Shown here one piece after another: positions 25,640 to 38,815 of a stretch of 64,000 bases of DNA. The notes under the pieces are model-generated. The model saw only the letters and a program-made list of their open reading frames with translations, was not told the DNA's origin and ran no database searches. Origin of the DNA: Odontesthes bonariensis (Eukaryota > Chordata > Actinopteri > Atheriniformes > Atherinopsidae). The DNA is taken from positions 26,715,209 through 26,779,208 of the forward strand of contig NC_134510.1 in the NCBI RefSeq assembly GCF_027942865.1. Reading direction: 5' to 3'. Numbering within the stretch: the stretch's first letter is position 1; each line of letters begins with the position of its first letter. Made by a program: the position numbers and the translations under genes.

Positions 25640-25837
25640 AAGATTAGCGATAACTAATTCACGCGGCGTACACCGGATCACCGCTAAATGACGCTGTTCT
25701 TAACCGCTGTCTTCATGTCCCACCCACCTGACACTATCGTCCAATCAGAGAGCACGTTGCTTTGTTATCGTACGTGTGCTGACAGCGGAACTTAACAACC
25801 GAGAGGGAGGCTACCTGCTAGAAACCAACACAACAAG
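25640..25837 (+). promoter_or_regulatory. COPS7A promoter region and non-coding first exon
   Basis: A local rise in CpG (CGCGGCG, CACCGGATCACCGC, GACGCTG) precedes a GT donor (AACAAG|GTACGT) at 25837/25838. The coding sequence starts in the next exon at 32064 right after an acceptor, so the leader must be spliced, and this is the only clear housekeeping-type start upstream. The transcription start is not fixed. Confidence 0.5.
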
Positions 25838-28800
25838 GTACGTTTTGTGCACACGCAACAGTATTTTGCTATTTTTGTGGAAAAATCCACATCAATATTT
25901 TATTTTCCGCGTATTCACGCATTTTGATGTGTTATCTAATCCGTGAATACGCCTAAAATGGCGTGAGGCCTAACGTCAGCGGTTAAGTGAAGCCTTGCGG
26001 CTACACGTCCGTTAGCAACCGAGCTAGCATGACACATAGAGCTTGAAGTATGATTAACACATATATTAACTAGAGGTCTCCATTTAGAGCACGCAGATAT
26101 GAAGAAAATCACTTGTACGTGTTTTGTACGTCTAGCATATTATTTGTTGTTTTCAGAAGTGTGTTGATAGATAAAGTGATTAGCCTCAATATCATTATGC
26201 CGGTGAATTAGCCATGCAGCTAACTTAAATACACGAGCAGGGAGTTTGGCTTCGTGAGCATGCCCAAAAGTAGTGATCATAAATGCATTTGATCAGTAAA
26301 GTCTTTTTAAATGATCTGGTAGGATTTCTGTATTTAAGTCTCGTAATAGTGTGTGCTTGAAATGGTAAAGAAGGGTTATCTTGCGCTTCAATATTTATTT
26401 TTTACCAAAAGTCTGTTTCTGTTTGTGACTACAAAGATGTCGGTCATCTTGAGCCGTAAACACGTAAGGGTTTAAGTTGAATAACAGTTCAAATACATTT
26501 CACTGAATGCTTAATTTTCAAGCATGAGTTGTTGTTGTTTTTTTTTTTGTTTTTATATACAATACTGTATTAATTAAGGGAAATTATCTTGCGGCTATAT
26601 AACTTATTATTAAATAGGCTATATGCCAATGTTTTAGATAGAAAACGAAAGAGAGTAAAAATCATTTGACAAACATTTATAAAATGTAAGTGTAGCAAAG
26701 GGAGTTGTGGTAGATATCTTCAGAGGTTGGTTGGTGTGTTTTTGTAATTTGGCAACAACTTATCTGCTGTGTACATGTACACGCTCAACATCGGTAGGTA
26801 ACATAGGTTAACTCTCAGTAGATGATATGGAAGGGGAGTCACAGCAAACAGTTTAACATCTGGGGTGCAGAGACAATCCTTCTTGGATTGTCCTGACTTT
26901 TCACAACAATATCGCCTTACCAATATTCCTGCTGCGTCCTTTTTAGGGATCTAAGTTTGTCCATTTTGTTCCTGCTCTACATCCACAACATCTCCTTTTC
27001 AGCTCATCTGAATTTGGGGTCTCAAGGCACTAGTTGAGCATTAGCTGCTCCCACATGCAAACAACTTTCCTGTTGCCATGGTTATGCATCATAACAGATG
27101 TAAAAGAAAAAAAAAAAGACAAAAATTACCAACAGAAATCATCCCAGCAGCGCAGCATCTAAAAAAAACTGAGTAAAAAATATTTAAACGAGTGTTTTAG
27201 CAGAAAAAGAAATTTTTTTTCAAGATTTGCTTATACATAGAACAACTGAAACACCTTGAACTGATTGATGGTAATGTCCCTAATCCATTGTCAACAAATT
27301 GTATAATAATTTGAACACTCAATTTTCTGTCATAATCCACAGACCATACAGCCATGTTCTCCTCCAATCTCTTGAAGAAAACCGTTGTATACACTTTAAT
27401 AACACTTCCTGTGAGCTTCTTCTTTGATTCAGTACATTTGTTTTTATTTAAATAATGCTTAACTGAATAGGCTAATACTTTAAGTCTAACAAATTGTTTT
27501 GTTAGTTAGTTGACATCAGGCACAATATTAGAAACCCCCGCATTATATAATACATACCCAACCCCATCCTGTGCCCCTAATATACCTGTATCTCTGACAA
27601 TTTGGGCCTCGTGGACACCGGACATCTGGTATGTAAATAAGCTCATAAAAGGGATTATGTTACCCAGTTGCTTGAACAGTTTTGATGACTCTGTTCACGT
27701 GGCCTGTTGGAAGCATTGTGTTGATTTATGGCATTATCTATTCCTTTCCAATTCCTAACTTTGTTTGTTGTATCAAATTTAAGAGATGTGTAAAATATTT
27801 CCCTCTCAGTCTCAGGGCTCAGATAGTTACACTTATTGTTTACATTGAACTTATTTTCATCTCAGTTATAACATCCCTCTCAGTACCAGGTATTTGTGGT
27901 CATACTATGTGATGTTAACTAAAGCAGAAGTTTCAAACTGCTGATTTTGATTGATTTCTACTCGTGTATCTAAGTGCCATTGCTACTTATTTAAGCCAGA
28001 GTTTTCAGGAGAGCTCCTTGGAAGTAAAGAGTGTAAAAGTAAACAAGTTACCCCCTCTCCATCTGCAACAGATCTCTTCTGTTGAAACAGAAGAAATCTG
28101 GCACTACTTGTCCCAGTCAAAATGTTTAACTGCAAACAACTTTGTTGGCTAAATGTTGTGCGTTAACGAGTATTTGCAGCACAACTTTAGCATGACCTGA
28201 TCTCCTAACTGTGGGTTGTAAAAGCTTCATAAGGTGCAATATTTTTAGCCAAAGTTTGAAAAATCACAAACACAACTTGCTTGTCTTTAAAAATCAATGT
28301 TTTTAAGTATTCCACCTTTTTAACATGACCCCACTGTCCCATGGTTAAATCCCTCTGCTTTCACTCACATTTTCACTTTACATTTCTTGCAACAACTTGG
28401 CTCCAAAAAGATTTTATTGTAAGCACATTTATGTGAAAAATTATGCTTGTTGGTCTACAGCTAGGCTAAGTATAGATTGGTGGCACAAGTCAAAGTAGCT
28501 GATTAGTGTCATTAAAGTTACGTTCAACACGTTTACATGACGTTAGACTGTGGGTGGACTCAAACGTGACTTTTAGCGTAATGTAAGAGGAATGTTAGTC
28601 CAGCTGAACTTGTATTAAATCTAATTTCTCAAATGTTGAACGAGCACTCCGAGATAATGTGGCGGGAAGTGAAATTGCTCCATTCCTTTGGACCCAAACT
28701 GGCTTCCCTGGCTTTGACTTAGAAGTTAGAAAAGATGTCTGCTTTGGGATAACTCCACAGTCTCAATGGATAGCATCCATCTCATTTGTAAGACGAGTAA

Positions 28801-31800
28801 ATGTAAGTGTAAAGTTGTCCAGTTTGTTGCTCTATATCAATTTGCCATCAGCTTGTTTTGGTCGATGATGTAGGGTAACTAAAAAAAGCTCATGGGGGGC
28901 ATACTGCCACTTTTTTTCAGATGAGTCTAACATACTTTGTTCTTTCCTGCACTTGAACACTTGGACATGGACAGTAATCCACAAGTTGTCCATAACTGTC
29001 GCTCTACTTAACTGTGTGAACCTACACGTATTCTTGTGCAGTTACCCTCTTATTTTTATTTATTTTTTTCTTATTACATTTTTCACTTTCCACTCTTCTA
29101 AGGTAGCCTTAAGATCATTTCAATCATTATATATGCAATGTGTGTTACTGACTAGTTTCAACTCTTTTTTTTCAAGCTAAGTTGTGTTTGTGCTGAATGA
29201 AATATTAAATCTCCCGTCTTTGGGTTTCTCATCATCACTGTATCATCTAAGATGAAATTCTGTCAAGAAACAGACCTTGTTAACTGTCCAAAAAAAGTCT
29301 AAGAAGTAGTTTGCAGTGATCTACAGAGCCTGACTAGTGATCTTCAGAGTGCATTTTGGTTTAAAAGGATCATGAAAAAAGGGAGATGAGGAACAGCTCC
29401 TTATTAGACTCGAGTCTATTGAAGTGTTTACTGTCATATTGAGTTTGAGCCGTAACATACAACAGAGGAATCTTCGCGGTGCCAAAATCAATTTTCTTTT
29501 CTTTTGTTGCCTTGTAGCTTTTATTTATTATTTTTCATCAATGTTTTTATTAAGTCTTTTTCCAGTAGTAGTATAGTAACATAGAAAAAAAACGAATGAG
29601 TAAAAATTAACAAAAAATAAGGGTAAATAAAAGGGAAGTGAAACAAAAATGGCGTACAATTCAAAACAATGAAATCTACTACTGCATCACTATTACGCTC
29701 ATCAGTCACAAGGAAGAGGTGGATCTCACTGCTGCCCCTTAAACTTAGCAATTTGATCTAAAAATGGCTGTCAGGTCTGGTCAAACCTCTTAGATTGTTC
29801 ATTATGTCGTATCGAATTTTCTCAATGCGCAGTACAGAGGTATCTTCTGTTAGCCACGTCTTGAAAAGAGGTTTAATTTCTGACTTCCAGAGGCCTAAAC
29901 TCAATACCTTTGCTAGTATCATTCCATACATAATGGATTTCTGGACGGGGGGGCTACAAGTCAATAAAGACAGAGAGTAGTCAAACAGTGCCACCTCTGG
30001 GCCAGGTTCAAACACACAGTCACACGTTCCAGAAAACCATTCGAATATGTTGCACCAGAAATCATCCAGCTTTGGCGATGTCGGGAAAAGGAAAGTCCAT
30101 CAGCTGACTTCCATCGACCGCATAAAGGAGAGACAGTTGGATAGATTCTTTGGAGCTTAGATTTTGAACAATGAAGTCTATGCATGACCTTAAATTGAAT
30201 TAAGTGATGTCTGGTGTATCTAAAAACAGTGCTGAGGCCTGCCGAGGCTCTCCTGCCAAACGTTCTCATCAGCCTGTGACACCAGCTCCTCCTCTCACTC
30301 TTTCTTTCAAGAGTGAGCGGCAGAATTCACTCGATCAGAAAATACCTTAACAAAATCTGAGATTGAATGTTTGGTATGAGGTGGGCCAGGAAAAAATCTA
30401 TAAACCCAGCTTTCCTCGGGAAGACTCAAAATGAGGGCATACTTTTTATTATTTTAAAAGAAAATGTTTTAGTCTCTGACTAAAGTTCAGTGTTAAGATT
30501 AAAATAAGAAAACAATAAAAAAGTATAAAATGTTTTATGGCTTCGCTTGGAGGTGCCTGCTGTACTACACAGAAGACGAAAGGGTAACACTGGGCTAACA
30601 CTGCCTGTCGGTGTTGGTTTTAATACAAATAAATACTTTACTTTTACATTGATACATAATCAGAATTGAATTACATGACAGTTGTCAACGGCAACAGAAC
30701 AATAAAGCTGTTGCCTACGGTAATCATTTAACAGTTATTTTGCAGTTTGGGAACTTAACAAAATATCAGTTAATGTTTTATTTAATCCTTCAATTATTTA
30801 TGTACTTCATTTGAAAAGCAGCATCTTACATCATCCTTTCAGCAGGCTCACAGATTTAACGGCATTCATCTTGTTTTTTTTTTTTTTAAATTCAGGATAA
30901 ATGCACAGATGGAGCCAATCAAGGCTCAGATTCAGAGCTTGATTAGACTTTGAAAAATACCTGAGATGAGAAGACACTGTGTCTGAAATGCACAGTAGGT
31001 TAATTTGCTTAGCCGGAACACATGTCTGCTCATCTGTTCAGCCTGTCTGGGAATATACTCTGTGGTCCTCTTTGATGGTGCTCCAGTGGGACAACATGTG
31101 GAAGATGTCAACGTGTGAATCTGAATGCCATCAGCTGCACCTGAGATGCATAAGAAAACAGACACACTGGTGGATTTCCAAACGCGGGTGCACTAATTTT
31201 AGGAAGTTGCCTCAGGTAATGAAGCCAGCCTGATGCAACTGCAATGGTTTTATCATTCATCCGTAACAAATGCTTCCATTGTGTCCCAAGATGTGCCTGC
31301 TGGGATTAAAGATCCTAAAAAAGATCCCATCAAAGTCAGTCAGTTGTACGTGTCCTCACACTAGTATTTTTATCCGTTTTATTTTGAGACTTTTGAACTG
31401 CAGACATGTTTTTTTTTTTTTTTTAATGTTTGGCTAGTTTGCAGGTGGTGTTAATTCATGGCCTTATCCCTTTTATTTGTTTTTATCTAGTTGTTCTTTC
31501 TAAATTGTAAATATTTGGTTGGGGCAGAGGCGGATTTATATCACTACTTTGGTAATTACTCTGGTTTTGTTTGGCTCTGTGTCGTGTTACTTGGCAGGGA
31601 ATGGGTTTGATGAATATACATGCCCTGTTTCACATTCATTACACTTGTTGCCCACAGTGGTGCTACGCAGTGCTCCTTCTCTCCCACTGCCTGAGTGGCT
31701 CTTCGGGTTGTTTGAGGGTCAAGTGGTTTTGTCAAGAGTCCTTGGCTGTTGGATGAGAAGGCGTATTGTTTAGTTGTATGGATGTCCTCTCTTCAACAGG

Positions 31801-32063
31801 CAAAAAGTGACTCATTTTGAGGTGCAAAACATGACTTCTTATTGTGATGTTGTGGAGTCCCACTTGTTATAATTCAACATTTTTGCACCTATTAGAGTAT
31901 TTTGGGGAAGAGTTCTTTTCATGACGACTGCAAAAGGTAGATCTCAAGCAATAAAATACATTGTTTCCTTGTTTTCATGTCAAACCAGCTCCAGTACTTC
32001 TGTGTGGTACTTATTTCTAACCTGCTATCTGTGTGTCTTGTTGCCTTTGCTCCCCGGCATCAG
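25838..32063. other. Large first intron of COPS7A
   Basis: About 6.2 kb without a convincing exon. Besides the L1-like relic at 29560-30280 I see only AT-rich sequence and simple runs. Open frames here lack splice-site support or similarity to known proteins. Confidence 0.5.
29560..30280 (-). mobile_element. 5'-truncated L1-like LINE relic
   Basis: On the minus strand two overlapping frames give IQFKVMHRLHCSKSKL and VSPLCGRWKSADG, then PEVALFDYSLSLLT, IMYGMILAK and LGLWKS. This matches the C-terminal zinc-knuckle-like end of fish L1-type ORF2. The frame shifts near 30000, the 5' end is missing, and the low-coordinate end is A-rich on the minus strand, as expected for a LINE tail. Confidence 0.75.
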
Positions 32064-35000
32064 ATGGAGGTGGAGCAGCTCCTGTCTCTGTCAGGCTCAG
32101 CACTGGCCCAGGCTGTCAGCTCTCTGCTGGAGACCCCAGGCCTCTATGTTTTTTCTGACATCCTGGAGCTGCCTAATGTCAGAGAGGTAAACTAATTCTC
32201 ACGCTATATCCCCCTTCACACTCCCTGTCTTTTTGGTGTTTTGTCTGACCTGACATGCGGGGGGGGGGCACAATGAAAATTGCATTACACTTAGCTGACG
32301 GGACCGGTGATGCAGACTGACACAATGATTGTTTTCGAACCACGCTGGACCACATCGACCTTACATTGTGGGTTGGTGAAGGGTACATCATCCTAGTTGC
32401 ACACTGAAGACCTGGCACCATCACATACAGTATAATATAGACAATACTCTGTCAATGATCATCTTTTTTTTTTTTTTTTTTGGAAATAAAATGCTGCTGT
32501 TACAGGAGAATGGGATTTATCAGAACCATTTTCTCCATTACTAAAGTAATGCCCTTGGAAGTACACAGAAAATGCCAGACCAGTGGGAGCATTTGGCAAG
32601 GAAATAGGGCACTTTTACAAACTTTTAACAGTCGAATTACATTTGTCCTCATTTACTGAATGACTGTTTTGTGGTTTCAGGCTGCGATAATGGAAGAGGA
32701 GCATTATTGCAGAAAATTTGCAGATGACATTGTGTCTGAAATTAAATGTCGGAGGGGAAAGGGGCTATAAAATCTACAACGCTGTTTATTGCATATATAT
32801 ATATCTATATATAGATATATATATAGATGTGTACGGGGTAGAGAAACTGGCCAGGTTGAAATTGTAATTGAGAGAGACAAAAAGTGAAAAAAGTCAGATT
32901 TTTGTCACTGTTCCAACCAAGTGAAAAATATGAAAGCAAATTAGAAAATATATGCATCACTGGACGCTCACCCAATTCAACTCATTACTTGCTGGACCAT
33001 TTGCTTTATGTCTCAGAATCTCTTCCCATAACTGCTGTCTTTTATATCAGTTTCTTCCAATTAAATCCATAAAAAACAGAAAAGTAAATGTATAAACATG
33101 TATCATGATGTCACAGACTTTAATACAACTTAAAGTTCCATCTTTTTATGCCACTGATCAAGGACACAAGTTTGACCAAAAATCTATTTTCTATTTTCAT
33201 CAGATTTATAGTCTTTAGATGAGCTGCAAATATTGGCTAAGGGTGAATTATTGTCACATCAAGCCTTCCTCATGCAGGATAAGATTTACTTGCAGTGTCT
33301 TCCTCTCAGACATTGTCGTTGGTTCAACAGAATGGAGCATTTTCTTTTCATTTCCTCTAAATGCGTGTCGAACACTTGTCAAATCAGCGTGGCAATTATA
33401 GGAGTCGGATAACTCCAACAAAGCCCATTTACATCTTTTAAGTCTCGGCAAACACTCAGCCAACACTGAAAAATTTACAGTAGCGCGTTTGCCGCGTCTG
33501 GAGGGAATTTTTCACACCTCGGCTGTATTTGTGACAGGCAAAACAGCTTGTAATTAAAATTCCTATAACTGTACAGTTAGTCCTTGAGAAGCGGTGCGCG
33601 TGTGATTTGAGTCAGGACCTGAAATGTACCTGAAATGACAGAATGCAGTCCTCCTGAGTTTGAATAACTTACACAGTCAGGTGGTTGTCGTCTTTCTAAC
33701 CTTTACCGACGCACTCATTTGGACGTCTCCTCAGAGTTAAAATGCAGCTTCACAGTTTTCATTCCCCATTGTATGCTGTCACATAATTTCTCTTTCCTCA
33801 TTTCTCCAAACCACAGCTGGAGAATGGCCCACATGCACCGGTGTACCAGCTCCTGAACCTCTTTGCCTATGGAACCTACTGCGACTACAAAGGTACTGCA
33901 GCCGCAGCACTATGTAAATAAGTAATAGTGCGGGTCTGAAACTCCTTTATTGAGCTGTATTTCTTTGCAGCAAGGCAGGCACCTTAACGCAGAGGATTTG
34001 AACACTCACAAGAGACACTGCAGGCGGTTTATTACCAGATAAAATTACTGGAGCACTTTAATCCTTTTCGACAGGTTTTTAGCAAGTGTTGTCACTATCT
34101 AATGATTGTGTGACACCAACTCTGGCGCAAATAGACTGTAAACGAATCTTTCGTGGCTAGATTTTCCCTCTGTGTAATGCATCAGTAAGCTTAAACAAGA
34201 AGTAGAATGTTTAATTATGTTTGAATTAATGCTGAATATCAACCAATAGCCTGGAAAAACAATGTAGCCCACTTTATTGTTTCCCTTCCACTTGAGTCGT
34301 GATGTCAGGAAGCACATTTACTTTCACAGGGCTGTGTAGTGAAGCCCTTAGAGGAGCTGTCAGAGCTGCTGTCTCAGGGGATCTACGTCCTGTCACCAGG
34401 GAGGCAAGTCTGAGGGAGACATGGTCACTGGAGACAGACTTGCTCCCGACTTCCCCCCGATTCTGTTCTTTGACTACTTAAACAGCTCCATCCTCGCCTC
34501 CAAATCGCTGTCTTACACTTCATAGTAACAAAAGGCCTCGATCATGTTTGACTGTATTTTTTCCCCTCTGTGCCTCATTCGTTTTATATATTCTTGTGTG
34601 TTGATGTAGAGCGAGCAGCCTCTCTTCCAGAGTTGACCCCAGCACAGAGAAACAAACTCCGTCATCTGTCAATTATCAGCTTGGCTTCCAACCTCAAGGT
34701 ACACATTGATGATTTTCTCCCCCCCATTTTTTTAATGATAGAAGGTAGATTTTCTGCACCCGCCACAGTGCTGCAGGCTTCACAAAGCAAACCCAGACAT
34801 TAATGATACATGGAAGATGCTGCCTTTAATTATGACTTTGCTGTTTTGTTCTGGTTGATAATCAAGTTGTCTTGAGTCCGTGTCATTTTATTTTATATTT
34901 ATTTATTCTTTCATGACTGACAAGGAACTATGTTATTTTTTTTCCAAGTCACCTTTTCCTTTGCACTTTCCAGCTACACTGCACCTCTCCTTATGCCCTT

Positions 35001-36400
35001 TTCTTTCTCCACTCCCAATAAATAATTGATTCATTATCCTCACCAACACTGTCCCTTTTCCCCTTTATATCTCTTTCCATTAACATCACTCTCCCTGTTT
35101 TTCTCCTTTATGTGTCACTGCTTTCCCTGTATGTGGGCTTGAACTCTCTAATTGCCCAGTGATGGACTGTTACATTTCAGACTTCTTTCATCCTACTCTG
35201 GCAGTGACATTTAGACAAATGATCATTTTTACTGTAACATTTTCAGCCATTTTCCAACAAACCGTCGAAGCATAACCACATTTGCTAGTTGTTTACCCAG
35301 ACATGTGAAAAAAAAGAGAAGGGAGTAAGAGTATTTAAAGTTGCTCCTTTTCGTGTTTGTTTTCTTCCCACCTCAGTGCCTGCCATACTCGCTGCTCCTG
35401 CAGCAGCTTGAGCTGAAGAACGTGCGGGAACTGGAGGACCTGTTGATCGAGGCAGTTTACTGCGACATCATCCAGGGCAAACTGGATCAGAGGAACCAGC
35501 AGGTGGAGGTGGACTGCAGCGTGGGTCGTGACCTCGGCCCGAACGAGCTGCCAAACATAGTCAACACACTGCAGGAGTGGTCGGTGTCCCCTTTATGTAT
35601 ACGTGCCCACACTTGAGACTTATCTCTCAATTCTGTTGTTTTGTAACTCCGTCTCCCTCCATCTCTTCCCCGCAGGTGCTCAGGGTGCGAGGCGGTGCTG
35701 TGTGGGATTGAGGAGCAGGTCTCGAGGGCAAACCAATACAGAGAGAGCCAACTAAAGGTTAAAGTCCAGGTGGAAACAGAGGTAAGTCATTCCTCCCTTC
35801 AGCCCACAGTATCACCAGAAAACTCTTTTTTTTTTTTGCTCCCGGCTGTCTGTGGTATTTAAGTTTCCTCCTGACTACATATTTTCTTTTTTTCCCCACC
35901 ATCTGCTTGCTTTAATCATTCCCTCTGTTTTTAAACTGGCTTCAGGATCCTTCTCTAATGCACTTCGAAGTAATGGCACATAGCTAAATTTTATTATTAT
36001 AAATTCCCTTTCCATTTATTGCATTCAATAATGCAGTAGCATTATTATACATTAGTTACATATGAATTATTTCCACTTTGTGGCTTCTCAACTATCTTTA
36101 CTGTCCTTTTCCAGGACTTTTGATTGGCTGCAGAGTTTAGCTTTTTCTGTGAAGGGAAGTTTGTGACCGAAGCTCGTACCGCAGCTCCAAGGTCTTTGAA
36201 CAGCTGGCCCTACAGCCTTAGCAACAAAAATTGAAAGTTGGGGATTCTCTTCCCTTCCCGAGTAAAAGGGCAAAGTTGGCAGAGCCTCATTAATTTTTGT
36301 TTGATTTGTCGGGCTGGCTGTTTTCCTTCAGGTTGCAGACGTTTGGTCAAGGTGAGAATGGTTGAAATAGTTTCTTCCGAAGTTTTTAATTTTTGTGAGG

Positions 36401-36436
<36 letters not shown>

Positions 36437-38307
36437 TAAATGCCTATTATCTAATTCCTTTTGTCTGGTTAGTTCATAAAAATCCAAAGTTTGCCCAGAT
36501 GTGCATTTTAAAAACATTTGTTGTGGGGTTTTTTTTATCACTTATTGCTGATCTCTGCCTTCCATTTACCCCAACATGTCACAATAACATTGGCATAGCA
36601 TTACACCCACAGTTTAGTACAAAAGAATTGTGCAACACAACTTATTTTCTTTTTTGGACTTCAGTATAGTTATTTAAGACATAAGTGTGCAACTCTAATT
36701 GTTCTGTTTAATCTGTAAATTCACTTCTTAGTGATCATATATTGTCATTTTTTTGTAAGCCTCTAACAGAGTGCTGAGTCATCCACATCTGTATCGCAGT
36801 GCATCTTGCACATCTTCGCACCCCCTGAATTTGACTGTTGATCTTTTATATTGGCTCCATATAAACCTTTCACTTCTCCTTCAACAGAGATCCTGGGTTT
36901 TGTTGTTGATTTAAAAACTTGTGTGAGCAGAAACAGTTACAGCATATACAGCCTGTTCCAGTGTGCATACAACTATCAGCCGCAGCATTAAAACCACCTG
37001 CTTTATGTTGTCGGCACCCCACTCCCTGGGATGTTTTGTTGACATCTAATGTTGTTCATCTGGTTTTATTGTTGTGGCTGATTGGGCTCCTGACTGTTGC
37101 TTTTAGATGGACCAGGGGGAAAAATGTTGTTCCCCTCGTAGAACGTTAAGATTTGAATCCGTATCCATTTTTGTGCATCAGGTTTCAAACCTTCAGAAAA
37201 CGTTAAAGGCCAGCGCCGCCTCGCCATCTTCGGGCCCCGCCCCCGCCGGAGCCGCCTCCAATCAGGACGCAGATCAGCCGGCGGAGCCACGTGACCCCGC
37301 CTCCTCTCAGGAACCAAGACAACCAGGCAAAAAAAGTTCAAAGGTGAAAGGGTGAGTACTGTGGCGTCACTTTGATGTTTCGTGGTTGTGCACAGTGGGC
37401 AGATCAGATGAATTAAGAACTCTTGGATACTGACATTATGTTTTTATTCAGATTTAGATTTTAATTATCTTTATATAGCTGCTTCCCCTTTTTTTTTTTT
37501 TTTTTTTTTTTTTACTGTAAAGCAATTTGTAATCACCCTCTTTGAAGTTATAACCATAACACTGTAAATACCATTTCAAACACTGAAATAAAGCCAGCAG
37601 TGCAGTGTTCTTGCAGAGAGCAAAAGTTAATTCCACAGAGGAAACTGAAAAGTGAGCAGCTGAATCTCTTCCTGTTCTTCTAACCCATGGCTAATTTCAC
37701 ATCTTTCCTGAATTCTAAAATGTCACTGGATATATAAATGTCCCGCATTCTTGCTTCCTGAAAGAAGCGCTCCCCCCCTCCAGTGATCAGTGGAGACGTA
37801 ACACGTGTCTGCTGTTTATGTTGTTCCTGCTGAACAGAAAACAGTGATTATTTTCTGGCTGCCTGTCACATTTCGATGAGGCGCAGAGCCCTGTAATTTC
37901 CATCATTCAGCACTGCGCTTCATTCAAATGAAGATCCCCTCAATGTTTTAAATTCCGAATTAATGATAGCTTAACCTCAATCCTCAAATTAAAATGAGTG
38001 TTTTGACACTATTTCTGTATAGAGCTATTTAAAGGATGAGACTGATACTGCAGCAGTTATAATTAGAAAATGTTTCTTTGCCTTAATTCTTATTAATTTG
38101 CAGGAATAAAAGAATCTACTCAAATTAGATCCGGTGTACATATATTAAATGCTGATTGGGAATATTTTAACACAGACACTTTTGCTTGCAGGTTGCATTA
38201 GTGACGATTTGAATAAGTCTCAAACAAAGCACCAAGTCAGTGTTTTTGTCAACTGTGCTCCATCCAGGCTGCGTGGCAGTGGGAAGATCTGGTCCAAGTC
38301 CAACTGA
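32064..38307 (+). CDS. cops7a: COP9 signalosome complex subunit 7a
   Basis: Exons 32064-32186, 33817-33892, 34610-34698, 35377-35579, 35676-35781, 37182-37351 and 38268-38307 join in phase to 268 residues (human COPS7A has 275). The ATG follows an acceptor AG directly, so the 5' leader is spliced. Recognisable segments are [81 protein letters not shown] and the end [13 protein letters not shown], all close to the vertebrate protein. The PCI domain covers roughly residues 1-160; a helix-rich stretch and a polar, basic tail follow. It is a structural subunit of the COP9 signalosome, which removes NEDD8 from cullin ubiquitin ligases in nucleus and cytoplasm. COPS7B is the alternative, but synteny with PIANP and ZNF384 supports COPS7A. 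Confidence 0.95.
32799..32831. repeat. AT palindromic microsatellite
   Basis: An AT-only run with short ATATCT/AGATAT pairs that reads nearly the same on both strands, inside the intron after the first coding exon of COPS7A. Confidence 0.8.
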
Positions 38308-38815
38308 GGACAAGAGCTTGAGACGTGGGGACAGCAGCACTGATGGACACTTGCTAATTAAAGGACACGTTGGCACGTTGACGGACAGACGAATACATTA
38401 AACAATGTGACCACTCTTGAAGGATACTCTCCTCACATACACTTTTCACAATACAACCACGAAGCTTCACTGGAACTTCACTCGTCACCTTTACGGATTC
38501 AGAAACGCACGCCTCGCTGATTGATTAAAAACACATGACGTTCACTCCTGCCGTTGTCAAAAGCTTTACAGGCAGCCTGTCGGTGTAAATACACAGAGCA
38601 CTTGTAACACATGAGGACTGAGTAGTCTGCAGCAGGAGTCAGTTGCCTTTGACCAGAAACAGGATCCGTGTATGTGATGCGTATGTTTGTGTGTATCTCT
38701 TCTTTTGGTTTAGATTAATTCTATGTTGCTTTGTATTTTTTTCTCTCTGTGGAGTTGAGACTTGTACAATATCAGAATATAAATTGTTGGAAAATAAAAA
38801 CGAAGCCCTGTACTT
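38308..38815 (+). other. 3' untranslated region of COPS7A
   Basis: Follows the TGA stop. AATAAA at 38793-38798 is the likely polyadenylation signal. Confidence 0.6.

Noticed and set aside
36238-36669. 143-codon frame in a COPS7A intron
   Set aside because: It runs through a poly-T tract (poly-Phe) and lies between correctly phased COPS7A exons.
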